Program-made: the position numbers and the translations under genes
Origin: Actinomadura rayongensis
Lineage (GTDB): Bacteria > Actinomycetota > Actinomycetes > Streptosporangiales > Streptosporangiaceae
Assembly: GCF_009831215.1 (NCBI RefSeq)
Contig: NZ_WUTW01000004.1
Location: forward strand, 186,001-250,000
DNA: 64,000 nt
Direction: 5' to 3'
The notes under the pieces: model-generated
What the model was told of the DNA's origin: nothing
What the model saw: the letters and a program-made list of their open reading frames with translations, nothing else
Database searches by the model: none
Shown here: positions 1 to 8,700 of the stretch, in pieces
How positions within the stretch are numbered: position 1 is the first letter of the stretch
Layout of the letters: each line of letters opens with the position of its first letter

Positions 1-502
1 CGTCCCACAGCTTCACCACCGGCGTCGACAGCTCCAGGAGCTGCTCCGCCTGGTCGACGATCACCTGCTCGCGCTCGGCGGCGTAGGTCTCGAAGGTGAC
101 GAGGCCGAGGTCGTCCACGAACGCGGAGAACGGGACGAAGCCCGCATATCCGGCGCCGTCGGCCTCGATCGCCTCCAGCACGGCCTGCTTGAGCGCGAAC
201 ACGCCGACGGCCGTCTCGGTCGGACTGAAGCCCTGCCGCGCCCGGCCGCGCGAGATCTCCGCCAGCGCGGCCCGCAGCTCGCCGCGCTCGGCGCCGTCCG
301 CGTCGTCCAGGGCGCGGACGAGCAGGTCGAACAGCTCGGCCAGCTCGGCCCGCAGCTCCCGCTCGGTGATCCGGCCGCGCACGTTCCCTGCGACCAGTTC
401 CACCCACCGGTCCAGGACGCGCCCGGCGTCGGCCCGCAGGAGCTTCGCCATCGGGGCCGTCGCACCCGCCGCCTCTGTCGCCAAACCCCGCTCCTCCGCC
501 AT
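1..502 (-). CDS. RsbR-like stress-response protein, C-terminus cut off by the window edge
   Basis: The reading frame starts at ATG 502 and runs off the left edge, giving about 167 residues. The visible part is an all-helical N-terminal domain (from RADAGRVLDRWVELVAGNV to AAEREQVIVDQ), like the RsbT co-antagonist RsbR N-terminal region. It is followed by the linker LLELSTPVVKLWD, which in RsbR-type proteins leads straight into a STAS domain; that domain lies outside the window. Family knowledge places such proteins in stressosomes that control RsbT and alternative sigma factors. It is divergent from the flavoprotein oxidase at 715. A second in-frame ATG lies at 451. The family call is fairly firm; the exact role is unknown because the STAS part is missing. 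Confidence 0.7.
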   Translation of the reverse strand, partial: MAEERGLATEAAGATAPMAKLLRADAGRVLDRWVELVAGNVRGRITERELRAELAELFDLLVRALDDADGAERGELRAALAEISRGRARQGFSPTETAVGVFALKQAVLEAIEADGAGYAGFVPFSAFVDDLGLVTFETYAAEREQVIVDQAEQLLELSTPVVKLWD

Positions 503-526
503 TTCGTCCGTTCTGTCCGGACACGC

Positions 527-558
527 TCTCCGGCGGGAAGCGTACCGCCCGCCGGAGA
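527..558. repeat. 11-bp perfect inverted repeat in divergent intergenic region
   Basis: TCTCCGGCGGG at 527-537 and its reverse complement at 548-558 are separated by 10 nt. It lies in the 212-bp region between the divergent RsbR-like and oxidase genes. It could be an operator or just an RNA hairpin in the untranslated leader. There is no T-tract, so a terminator is less likely. Confidence 0.4.
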
Positions 559-714
559 CCGTCCGGTCCGACGTCCTTCTCTCCACCTCGTGCGTTTTCA
601 CACCTCTCGCCAGGGAACACTTCCCGATCCGCACGTCCCGGAAGCCTGCGGTTGCCCCGTGCGTCCCGAGGGCATCATCCGGACGGTCCCACCCCAGGGA
701 AGGCGGGTCACGCC

Positions 715-2280
715 GTGATCGAGGAACAGGCGCCCCCGGACACCGTCGTGCCGCCGGGCGACAAGCGGTACCCGGCGCTCAGCCGGGGGTTCAACCAGCG
801 CTGGATCGCCGCGCCGGAGTACGTCCGGCTCGTCCGGTCGCCGGAGGAGGTGCGCGTCGCGCTGGCCGACGCGCTGCGCGAACGCCCGCGCGACCCCCGG
901 CGCACCCGGATCACCGTCCGGTCGGGCGGGCACTGCTACGAGGACTTCGTCTGCGGCGACGACGTCCGCGTCATCCTCGACGTCAGCCCGATGTGCGGGA
1001 TCGCGCACGACCCCGTCATGGACGCCTACATGGTCGAGGCGGGCGCGACGAACTGGCACGTCTACAGCCATCTGTACCCGCTGAGCGGCACCGCGCTGCC
1101 GGGCGGGTCGTGCTACTCGGTCGGGCTCGGCGGGCACATCACCGGCGGCGGGTTCGGGCTGCTGTCCCGGCAGCACGGGCTCACGGTCGACTACCTGTAC
1201 GCGGTGGAGGTCGCGGTCGTCGGGGCGGACCGGTCGGTCCAGCTCGTCACCGCCACCCGCGACGACGACGGCGACCTCGGCGAGCTGTTCTGGGCGCACA
1301 CCGGAGGAGGCGGCGGGAACTTCGGGATCGTCACCCGGTTCTGGTTCCGGGACCTGCCCGAGCCGCCCGAGCGCGTCCTGCTCACCGGCCTCGCCTGGGA
1401 CTGGGCCGACTTCACCGCCGAGGACTTCACCGCCCTGCTCACGGCGTACGGCGAGTACTTCCGCGACCACCAGGACCCGCGCGACGCGTCCGGACGGCTG
1501 TTCGCGCTGCTCAAGCTCAACCACGTCAGCAACGGGCAGATCGGGCTCATCGCCCAGGTCGACCTGGACGACGGCACCGGCGCGGACGCGATGACCGAGT
1601 TCCTGGAGGCCGTGGACGGCCGGATCCGTCCGCCCGCCGGGGCCATGTTCGCGCCGATGGGCGAGCACGCGCCGGTCGCGCACGCCGCGCTCCCCCGCGT
1701 CATGCCCTGGCTGACGGCCACGCAGGCGCTCAACGCCAGCGGGGAGAACCGCTGCGGGAAGTACAAGTCGGCGTACTTCCGCGAGCCGTTCGGCGAGGGG
1801 CACATCGCGGCCATGTGGGATTACCTCGGCCACGAGAAGTTCCGCGACTACCGCAATTCCCAGGCGCTCATCCAGGTGGACTCCTACGGGTCGGCGATCA
1901 ACACGCCCCGGTACGACACGGCCGTCCGGCAGCGCGACTCGATCCTCAAGCTCCAGTACCAGGTGTACTGGACGCGCGGCGATCCCGCCGAGGCCCACCA
2001 CGTCGACTGGATCCGGCAGACGTACCGGGCGACGTTCGGCGACACCGGCGGCGTCCCGGTCGTGGGGGACGTCACCGACGGCTGCTACATCAGCTACCCG
2101 GACGCCGACCTGAGCGACCCTTCGTGGAACGCCTCCGAGCAGCCTTGGTCGACGCTCTACTACAAGGACGGCTACCGGCGGCTGCAGCGCGTCAAGGAGC
2201 TGTGGGACCCGCTCGACGTGTTCCGGCATCGGCAGTCCGTCCGGCCCCGCGCCCGCTCCCCGCACGCCGCCGGACGGTAG
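715..2280 (+). CDS. FAD-dependent oxidoreductase of the berberine-bridge/GOOX type, bicovalent flavin
   Basis: A 521-residue oxidase of the FAD_binding_4/BBE superfamily. The GTG at 715 follows a GGGAAGGCGGG-type Shine-Dalgarno sequence and is preferred over an in-frame TTG at 652. His73 in RSGGHCYEDF and Cys133 in GGSCYSVGLGGHITGGGFG fit the two residues that carry 8-alpha-histidyl, 6-S-cysteinyl FAD in GOOX and AknOx-type enzymes, and their 60-residue spacing is the family's. The C-terminus (YYKDGYRRLQRVKELWDPLDVFRHRQS) is the BBE motif. There is no signal peptide, so it is probably cytoplasmic. Relatives oxidise sugars or alcohols of natural products; the substrate cannot be read here and no biosynthetic core enzyme lies nearby. 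Confidence 0.88.
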   Translation: MIEEQAPPDTVVPPGDKRYPALSRGFNQRWIAAPEYVRLVRSPEEVRVALADALRERPRDPRRTRITVRSGGHCYEDFVCGDDVRVILDVSPMCGIAHDPVMDAYMVEAGATNWHVYSHLYPLSGTALPGGSCYSVGLGGHITGGGFGLLSRQHGLTVDYLYAVEVAVVGADRSVQLVTATRDDDGDLGELFWAHTGGGGGNFGIVTRFWFRDLPEPPERVLLTGLAWDWADFTAEDFTALLTAYGEYFRDHQDPRDASGRLFALLKLNHVSNGQIGLIAQVDLDDGTGADAMTEFLEAVDGRIRPPAGAMFAPMGEHAPVAHAALPRVMPWLTATQALNASGENRCGKYKSAYFREPFGEGHIAAMWDYLGHEKFRDYRNSQALIQVDSYGSAINTPRYDTAVRQRDSILKLQYQVYWTRGDPAEAHHVDWIRQTYRATFGDTGGVPVVGDVTDGCYISYPDADLSDPSWNASEQPWSTLYYKDGYRRLQRVKELWDPLDVFRHRQSVRPRARSPHAAGR

Positions 2281-2325
2281 GGTTGCGGGGTTTCGTTCGT
2301 CGGCGGGCGTCGTGCCGGGAGGGCC

Positions 2326-3995
2326 ATGAGGCGGGAGTGGCTGCGGGTGCCGATCGGCCCGCAGGCCGCCCGGTGGGCCACCCGCCGCCCGGAGCGGACC
2401 GTTCTCGCGGTCGTCCACAACGTGACGTCGTTGACGCGGCTGCTGGACGTCCTCGACGTCTTTTCTCCCGATCCTCGGGTGCAGGTCGTCTTCACCTGGA
2501 CGGGGTCGTCGCCTTTCACACACGACGTCTCGGGTTTTCTCGCCGATCTCGGTTCGCTGGTCGTCCCGTGGGACCAGGCGCTCGCCGAGACGTTCGACCT
2601 CGCGGTGACCGCGAGTTATGGCGGGGATCTGCACCTCGTCCATGCGCCGATCATCGCCGTTTCGCATGGAATTGGCTACAATAAAACGCTCGCCACAGAA
2701 CACAGAACACAGAACACAGAACACAGAACACAGAACACAGAACACAGAATCCGGTGTTCGGCCTTTCGGCGGAATGGCTGCTGGCGGACGGGCGGCTCGT
2801 CCCGTCCTCGATCGTCCTGTCGCATCCCGAGCAGCGCGTCCGGCTCGCCCGCGCCTGCCCCGAGGCGGTGGACGCGGCCGTCGTCGCCGGGGACCCGTGC
2901 TTCGACCGCATCCTGGCGAGCCTGTCCCACCGCCGCGCCTACCGGGCCGCGCTCGGCGTCCCGGACGGCCGCCGGCTCGTCCTCGTCAGCTCCACCTGGG
3001 GCCCGCGCTCGCTGCTCGGCCGCGCGCCCGGGCTCGTCGCGCGGCTGCTCGCCGAGCTTCCGGCGGACGAGTACGCGGTCGCGGCGGCGCTGCACCCCAA
3101 CATCTGGCACGGCCACGGCCCCTGGCAGGTCCGGGCGTGGCTCGCGGACGCCCTGCGCGCCGGGCTCCTGCTGCTCCCGCCGCGCGACGGCTGGCGGGCG
3201 GCGCTCGTCGCGGCCGACGCGGTCGTCGGGGACCACGGCTCGGTGACGTTCTACGGCGCGGCGCTGGACCGTCCCGTCCTGCTCGGCGCGTTCCCGCACG
3301 ACGACCTGGACCCGGACTCGCCCGTCGCGGCGTTCGGCCGCACCGCCCCGGCTCTGGATGCGGACCGCCCGCTGCGCCCGCAGCTCGACCGCGCCGTCGC
3401 CGAGCACACGCCGGGCCGGTACGCCGAGGTCACCGCGTCCACGACGGCCGTGCCGGGACGCTCCGCCGCGCTCCTGCGCACCGAGATGTACCGATTGATG
3501 GCCCTGGACGAGCCCGCCGCGCCGCCGGTCGTCCGCCGCCTGGACGAGCCCGGACGCCCGGAGTCCGCCGACGTCACGGCGCTGCTCACCGAGGTCGCGT
3601 GGCGCGGCGCGACGGCCGTCCTGCGGCGCCTGCCCGCCGCCGTCGCGCTCGACCGCGCCGACGCGGCGAAGGGCCACCTCGCCACCGACCTGCGCGAGAC
3701 CGACGAGCGGCTGCTGAAACTGGCCGACGTCCTGCACGGCGGCCCCGCCGACGACCCCGCCGACGTCCTCGCGGCGTTCCCCGGCTGCCATGTGGCGGCG
3801 TCGGGCCCGGTGGACGGCGCGTGCCGGATCCGGGTGCGCGACGCGCCGCCGCTGACCTGCCGCACGGACGCGCCGGGCCTCGCCGCGTCGGCCGTCTACG
3901 CCTGGCTGGCGGCGGGCCGCCCCCTCGCCGCGCTCCCGAAAACGGCCGTCCTCGTCACCGGGACGGAACGCCGCACGGCGACGTTCACCTGCTGA
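2326..3995 (+). pseudogene. TagF/CDP-glycerol-glycerophosphotransferase-like gene, out of frame because of a heptanucleotide repeat
   Basis: The gene is in two frames. From ATG 2326 (after GGGAGGG) the protein reads through SHGIGYNKTLA to the repeat at 2694-2749. The homologous continuation (VFGLSAEWLLADGRLVPSS and onward) is in another frame to the stop at 3995. As sequenced, translation from 2326 ends at 3246 after 306 residues, the last part nonsense. With 3, 6 or 9 repeat units, or none, one protein of about 550 residues results. The downstream half has features of a GT-B transferase of the TagB/TagF type (LHPNIWHGHGPWQ, then GDHGSVTFYGAALDRPVLL). Family knowledge suggests transfer of polyol-phosphate or a related group to a surface polymer; the substrate is unknown. 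It overlaps the convergent STAND gene by 11 bp. It may be a phase-variable gene caught in the OFF state, a dead gene, or an assembly error in the repeat count. Confidence 0.72.
2694..2749. repeat. Heptanucleotide tandem repeat (CACAGAA)x8
   Basis: Eight perfect copies of CACAGAA, 56 bp, are followed by a T that breaks the array. Base composition is far below the GC of the surroundings, and a short AT-rich lead-in (TTGGCTACAATAAAACG) precedes it. Because 7 is not a multiple of 3, every gain or loss of a unit moves the frame by one. All three frames of the array are stop-free and encode the same cyclic heptapeptide TEHRTQN. It sits inside the coding region at residue 123 of the transferase gene, so copy number decides which downstream frame is read. 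Confidence 0.97.
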
Positions 3996-6081
3996 GAACG
4001 TCCAGCCGCACCCGGACGGCCTCCGCGCGCGGCTTCCCCGCCAGCAGCTCCAGCGCGGCTTCCAGCGCCGCGACGGCGGTCGCGCGGTCGCCGTCCCGCT
4101 CGGCGAGCGCGCTCAGCGTCTCCAGCACCGTCGCCCGCTCGGCCGCGTGCCGTTCGGCGGGCAGCAGCTCCAGCGCCGCGTCCAGTGCCGCGCGGGCCTC
4201 GGCGGACCGTCCGGCGCGCACCAGCGCCTGCCCGAGGTCCCCCAGCGCCTTGCCCGCGTTGTAGGTGTCGCCGAGCGCCGTGAGCAGGTCGTGCGCCCGC
4301 CGCAGATGCGCGACGGCCGCGTCGTGATCCCCGGTCGCGCCGAGCGCGCGGCCCCGGTGCCGCCAGGCCAGCGCGACGGCCCGGTCGTCGTCGGCCGCCT
4401 CGCTCATCGCGAGGTTCAGCCGCAGGTTGTCGGTGAGCAGGTCCAGGGCCTCGGCGGCGAGGTCCGGGCGCGTCGCCGTCAGCGCGGGCGGCTCCTCGGC
4501 CCCGCACCGCCGGAGCTGGAGCAGCCCCAGCGACTCGACGGCGGTGGCCTCGCCGCGCGCGTGCCCGGCGGCCCGGTCGGCGGCGCGGGCGGCGGTGAAC
4601 GCGGCGGCGGCCTCGTCCGGACGGTCCAGCTCCAGGTAGGCGAAGCCGAGCTGGCAGCGGACCCGTCCCTCGAACCGGGCGTCGGACGCGTGCGGCGCGA
4701 CCGCCGCGGCCCGCCGGTGCGTGTCGAGCCAGTGCTCGTAGTGCTTGCGCTGGAAGCACAGCGCCCACTGCGCCTCGACGAGCTGGACGGCGAGATCCGC
4801 CCACCCGCGGTCCGCCGCCGCCCGGACGGCCGCCCGCAGCTCGGCCCGGTGCCCCTCCAGCCACGCGCCCGCCGCGTCCGGGCCGAGTTCCGGCGGACGG
4901 CCGAGCAGCGGCGCGAACGCGGGACCGAGCCGCCACCGGCCCGGCATGAGCGCGTGGTCGGCGACGGCGGCGCGGTGCAGGTACCAGCCGAGGAGACGGC
5001 GCAGCGCCGCGTCCCGTTCGGCGGGCGCGGCGAGCGCGCGGGCGTGGTCGCGGGCCAGCTCGTGCAGCCGGTACCGGCCGGGGGCCGCCTCGGTGATCAG
5101 CCCGGCGCGGCGCAGGTCGTCCAGCAGCGGGACGGAGTCGGCCGCACCGGTCAGCGCGGCGGCCGTCTCCACCGTGACCTCGGCGCCGAACAGCACGCCG
5201 AGCGCCCGGTACAGCGCGGCGGACGGCTCCGGAAGCTCCTCGTACCCGGTCGACAGGACGGCGGTCACGGCGTCCCGTGTGCCCGGCCCGGCGGGCGTCA
5301 ACCGCCGGATCTCGTGCGCGACGTCGGCGGCCGGGCGCGACGCGAGCCGGCTCCCCGCCGCGCACAGGCTGAGCGGACGGCCCGCGCACAGCTCGGCGAG
5401 CGCGTCGAAGGCCGCGTCGTCGGCGCTGGCGGGCTCACCGGCGAGGTCGCGCAGCAGGCTGCGGGCCGCGTCCCCCGCCAGTGGCGGCACCGGGACCTCC
5501 ACCGCGCCGGGCAGGTTCGGCAGCGGCTCGCGCGCGGTCACCGCGAGGACGCTCCCCGGCGCGGCGGGCAGCAGGCTCCGCACCTGCGCCGCGACCGTGA
5601 CGTTTTCCAGCAGGACGAGCGCGGGCTTTTCGCTGGTGCGCGTCCGGAAATGCCCGACCATCTCCGGGAAGGCGCGCGGAATGTCGGCGGCGGGCATCCC
5701 GAGCGCCCGCAGGAATCCGCGCACGACGTCGTCGGCGGTGCGCGGTCCGCCGAGCGCCATGTCGTCCCAGAAATGCGGGCCCTCGGCCGTTTTCCCGAGC
5801 GTTTTCAGCCACCGGTACGCCAGTTCGCTCTTGCCGATCCCGCCCGGCCCGGTGAGCACGACGACGAGCGGCGCCCCGGCCCGCACGGCCCGCTCGTGCG
5901 CCCGTTCCAGGCGGCGCAGCGGCTCCTCGCGGTCGGTGAAGTACAGCGTCGGCGCGGGCAGTTGGCGGGGCAGCGGGACGGCCGGGGCGAGGGAGCCGAT
6001 GTTGATGTCGCGCCCTTGGATGACCAGATGGGCGGACGACGCGTCGATCCGGTTGTGCGTGCCGTCGCCGGGCTGGGACAC
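3985..6081 (-). CDS. NB-ARC-type STAND ATPase with TPR repeats and N-terminal beta module
   Basis: A 698-residue protein. I place the start at GTG 6081 because GCGGAGG lies 5 nt before it; longer in-frame GTG starts at 6117 and 6210 lack such a site. Residues 11-29 (RIDASSAHLVIQGRDINIG) form a short beta-strand motif like those that precede STAND ATPases in actinomycetes. GPGGIGKS (78-85) is Walker A, followed by NB-ARC features and a winged-helix stretch (YRLHELARDHAR). The C-terminal 300 residues are helical TPR-type repeats (ALGDLGQALVRAGRSAEARAALDAALELL). Family members act as nucleotide-dependent switches in transcription control or defence. No effector domain or DNA-binding domain is visible. 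It is divergent from the FhuF-like gene 122 bp away. Confidence 0.82.
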   Translation of the reverse strand: MSQPGDGTHNRIDASSAHLVIQGRDINIGSLAPAVPLPRQLPAPTLYFTDREEPLRRLERAHERAVRAGAPLVVVLTGPGGIGKSELAYRWLKTLGKTAEGPHFWDDMALGGPRTADDVVRGFLRALGMPAADIPRAFPEMVGHFRTRTSEKPALVLLENVTVAAQVRSLLPAAPGSVLAVTAREPLPNLPGAVEVPVPPLAGDAARSLLRDLAGEPASADDAAFDALAELCAGRPLSLCAAGSRLASRPAADVAHEIRRLTPAGPGTRDAVTAVLSTGYEELPEPSAALYRALGVLFGAEVTVETAAALTGAADSVPLLDDLRRAGLITEAAPGRYRLHELARDHARALAAPAERDAALRRLLGWYLHRAAVADHALMPGRWRLGPAFAPLLGRPPELGPDAAGAWLEGHRAELRAAVRAAADRGWADLAVQLVEAQWALCFQRKHYEHWLDTHRRAAAVAPHASDARFEGRVRCQLGFAYLELDRPDEAAAAFTAARAADRAAGHARGEATAVESLGLLQLRRCGAEEPPALTATRPDLAAEALDLLTDNLRLNLAMSEAADDDRAVALAWRHRGRALGATGDHDAAVAHLRRAHDLLTALGDTYNAGKALGDLGQALVRAGRSAEARAALDAALELLPAERHAAERATVLETLSALAERDGDRATAVAALEAALELLAGKPRAEAVRVRLDVLSR

Positions 6082-6203
6082 GTCGACCTCCGCTTGAAGA
6101 CACGAGCCGTCCCGCACGATACCGCGAAATACGGGGCCCGTTTCGGTCGTTGTTTCCGCTCGAATTACCGTCCGTCCCTTTTCCCGGCTACGCTCGGACG
6201 GCG

Positions 6204-6881
6204 ATGACACCGGGAATGACGACGCGGACGCTCGGGCCGTACTTCGCGTTCGAGACGGACGGCCCGGAACCGGGCTGGCGGACGCTCGGCGCGCTGTTCG
6301 CCGACGTCCCGTGGACGGCGCGACGGGTCGCGGACGTCGCGGACGTTCTCGGCACCGAGGACCTGCGCGTCGCCGCGTCGATCTGGCAGCTCGGCATGGC
6401 CGCGCGGCTGTGGAGCCCGGTGGTCGGCGCGCTCGTCGCCGAGGGCGTGCTCCTGGACCTGGACCCTGGACGGGTGTGGTGGCGGCCCGTCGCGTCCGGG
6501 CCGCTGCCGCTGCGGATCCCCGCGCCGACGGTCCGCGCGGGGACGTCGACCGCCGACGTCGCCGACGTCATGACCGGCCTGCTGGACCCGCTGGCCGCGC
6601 TCACCGGACGCGTCGCGCGCCTCGCGCCGGGCCTGCTGCGCGGGAACGCCGCGTCCGCGCTCGCCGGGGCCGTCCGGACGGTGTCCGCCGCCCGCCCCGA
6701 CCTCGCCCCCGCCGCGCACGACCTCGGCCGCCGACTGCTCGGCCACGGGACGCTGCGCGGCACGGGAACGTTCGCCGACGGGTCGTTCCGCCGCCGGAGC
6801 TGCTGCCTCTACTACCGCGTCCCGGGCGGCGGGACGTGCGGCGACTGCCCGCTGACGGGCCGTCCGGTCACGCGCGCCTGA
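6204..6881 (+). CDS. FhuF-like (2Fe-2S) protein, probable ferric-siderophore reductase
   Basis: A 225-residue protein. Its C-terminus has Cys200-Cys201, then ten residues, Cys212, two residues, Cys215. This is exactly the CC-x10-C-x2-C pattern that holds the 2Fe-2S cluster in FhuF. The body matches the ferric iron reductase FhuF-like layout (LGPYFAFE at the start, helical middle). FhuF-type proteins reduce siderophore-bound ferric iron in the cytoplasm. No siderophore biosynthesis or uptake genes are adjacent, and no iron box was found just upstream. ATG 6204 and ATG 6216 are both possible starts. It converges on the methyltransferase gene with a 14-bp overlap. Confidence 0.75.
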   Translation: MTPGMTTRTLGPYFAFETDGPEPGWRTLGALFADVPWTARRVADVADVLGTEDLRVAASIWQLGMAARLWSPVVGALVAEGVLLDLDPGRVWWRPVASGPLPLRIPAPTVRAGTSTADVADVMTGLLDPLAALTGRVARLAPGLLRGNAASALAGAVRTVSAARPDLAPAAHDLGRRLLGHGTLRGTGTFADGSFRRRSCCLYYRVPGGGTCGDCPLTGRPVTRA

Positions 6882-7626
6882 CGCCCACGCCGACGAGCCC
6901 GGCGAACCGCTCGGTGTCGGGCGGCCCCGGCTCGGGACGCCACGCGTTCGGCCCGACCAGCCCCGGTTCCAGCAGCTCGAACCCGGCGAAGAACGACAGG
7001 ATCTCGGCGCGGGTGCGGGCGCCGAGCGGGACGTTCGTCCCCTGGTAGACCCGCTCGGCCCGCGCCATCTCGTCCGGGAAGGCGTCCGAGGCGAGGTGCG
7101 ACAGGACGAGGTGGCTGCCGGGCGCGCACGCGTCGCGGCAGGTCGCGACGATCCGGGCCGTCTCGGCGGTGTCGGCGACGAAGTGCAGGACGGACACGAA
7201 CAGGATCGCGACCGGCTCGCGCAGGTCCAGCAGCTCGTTCACGTCGGGGCGCGCGAGGATCGCCTCCGGCTCGCGCAGGTCCGCCTCGATGAACCGGACG
7301 CCCGGCGCCGTCGCCAGCAGCGCCCGCCCGTGGGCCGCGACCGCCGGGTCGTTGTCCACATAGACGACGCGGGCGCCGGGCCCTACCGCCTCGTGGACGT
7401 TCTCGCGCGTCGGCAGCCCGGACCCGAGGTCGAGGAACTGCCGGACCCCGGCCGCCGCGGCCGTCCGCACCGCGCGCCCGAGGAACGCCCGGTTCAGCCG
7501 CACGCCGCGCAGCACCTTCCCGCCGGAGATCCGGACGATCTCGTCCGCGCTCTCCCGGTCCGCCGCGAAGTGGTCCTTGCCGCCTAACCAGTAGTCGTAC
7601 ATACGGGCGATGTTGGGGGTGTCCAT
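6868..7626 (-). CDS. SAM-dependent methyltransferase of the actinomycete Methyltransf_19 (DUF574) family
   Basis: A 252-residue protein starting at ATG 7626. The N-terminus MDTPNIARMYDYWLGGKDHFAADRE is the hallmark of this actinomycete-specific family. FLDLGSGLPTRENVHE (around residue 63) is the SAM-binding motif I, and VVYVDNDPAV is the acidic motif II. The substrate is unknown for the whole family, which is strongly expanded in streptomycetes and relatives. It is downstream of, and 9 bp from, the alpha/beta-fold gene, so the two are probably one operon. Confidence 0.88.
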   Translation of the reverse strand: MDTPNIARMYDYWLGGKDHFAADRESADEIVRISGGKVLRGVRLNRAFLGRAVRTAAAAGVRQFLDLGSGLPTRENVHEAVGPGARVVYVDNDPAVAAHGRALLATAPGVRFIEADLREPEAILARPDVNELLDLREPVAILFVSVLHFVADTAETARIVATCRDACAPGSHLVLSHLASDAFPDEMARAERVYQGTNVPLGARTRAEILSFFAGFELLEPGLVGPNAWRPEPGPPDTERFAGLVGVGVRRA

Positions 7627-7635
7627 ACCCGATTC

Positions 7636-8700
7636 CTACCGGACGGCCGCCCATTCCGCGTCCAAACGGGCGCGGTCGGCCGGATCCGCGCCGGGCCACA
7701 TCCGCAGCACCTCCCGCAGGCTCCACGCGCGGACCTCGGCGAGCCGGGTCGGCGTGCCGTGGACGTCGTCCTGCTCGACCAGGCGGAGTTCGGGCGTCGC
7801 GCAGCGGATCCGGTCGAAGTCGAACGGCGGGACGATCTCGTCGCGGCGCGCGGTGACCATCGCCAGCGGGACGGTCAGCGAGCGCAGGTCGTCCTCGCCG
7901 AGCGGCCAGTCGCGCAGGTGCTCGAAGACCTCCTCGGCGGGCACGCGGGTCAGGTGCGCGAGCGTGTCGCGCGTGGAGCGCGGAATCTGCGCCTGCCAGA
8001 CCGGGTCGGTGAAGAACGTGTCGACCGGCGGACCGTTCCCGACGACGCCCCGGATCCGGGGGTCGCGCAGCGCCGCGAGGATCGCCGCGTGCCCGGCGAA
8101 CCCGGACGCGAGCAGGTACGTCTCGGCGGTCCGGGCGCGGTCGGCGAGCGCGTCGAGAATGGCCGAGAGCTGCCGGTGCGGGGTCTCCCAGTCGTAGCGC
8201 AGTGGGTTCTCCCCCACGCCGGGCAGCTCGGCGACGACGCCGGCCAGGCCGAGGTCCGCGACGCGCGGCAGGATCGGCGCCCACAGCTCCTTGGGGCTCT
8301 GCAGCCCGCCCACGACGACGAGCAGCGGCCGGGGCTCCGCGCGCGACAGCCCGGTCGTCCAGACGCGGACGTCCACGCCGTCGACCGCCACGGCCTCCGG
8401 CTCGATCCCGCGACCGCGCCGCCAGCGGTCGAACGCCTCGACGGCGCGGGTCTGGGCGCGCTTGCGGCCGGGGCCGTCCACGAACGGGAAGCGTCCGCGC
8501 AGGTAGCACTGGAGCGCGGCGAGCGGCTCGCCCGCCGCGTCGTAGGCCTCGCCCGCGCGGATCCACTCGTGCGGCCAGGAGCCCGGCTCGTCGCCCGCGT
8601 CGGCGACGATGCGGGCGAGCACGGGGCCGTCGCCGGTGTCCGGCTCGGTGACGACGGTGTGGCCCGTCACCAGGCGTTTCAGCTCGTCCAGGTCGTTCAC
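7636..8700 (-). CDS. FrsA-like alpha/beta-hydrolase-fold protein lacking the serine nucleophile
   Basis: A 354-residue protein starting at ATG 8700. A helical N-terminal part (WIRAGEAYDAAGEPLAALQCYLRGRFPF) precedes the alpha/beta core, as in DUF1100/FrsA-like enzymes. LLVVVGGLQSPKELW fits the oxyanion-loop region, and the C-terminus has MVTARRDEIVPPFDF and a late His (EQDDVHGTP). The nucleophile elbow reads GFAGH at 200-204, with Ala at the position that is Ser in GxSxG. Hydrolysis by the usual mechanism is therefore not expected. It may be a binding protein, a lyase-like enzyme or a pseudoenzyme. It is co-directional with the methyltransferase downstream (9-bp gap), which suggests a joint role. 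Confidence 0.72.
   Translation of the reverse strand: MNDLDELKRLVTGHTVVTEPDTGDGPVLARIVADAGDEPGSWPHEWIRAGEAYDAAGEPLAALQCYLRGRFPFVDGPGRKRAQTRAVEAFDRWRRGRGIEPEAVAVDGVDVRVWTTGLSRAEPRPLLVVVGGLQSPKELWAPILPRVADLGLAGVVAELPGVGENPLRYDWETPHRQLSAILDALADRARTAETYLLASGFAGHAAILAALRDPRIRGVVGNGPPVDTFFTDPVWQAQIPRSTRDTLAHLTRVPAEEVFEHLRDWPLGEDDLRSLTVPLAMVTARRDEIVPPFDFDRIRCATPELRLVEQDDVHGTPTRLAEVRAWSLREVLRMWPGADPADRARLDAEWAAVR

Noticed and set aside
96-2684. Very long open frame across several genes
   Set aside because: It lies over the clear oxidase gene and the RsbR-like gene in other frames, its protein is Arg/Pro/Ala-rich with no family features, and long stop-free shadow frames are expected at this GC.
2694-2749. 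CRISPR array
   Set aside because: The units are 7 bp, contiguous and without spacers; no cas genes are nearby.
2754-3995. Independent 413-residue gene starting at GTG 2754
   Set aside because: There is no ribosome site before 2754, and the N-terminal part of the same fold is coded directly upstream across the repeat, so it is better read as the second half of one gene.
2618-4264. 548-residue frame through the heptanucleotide array
   Set aside because: Outside the repeat the protein has no recognisable features and runs into the convergent STAND gene. It is only the third reading phase of the array.
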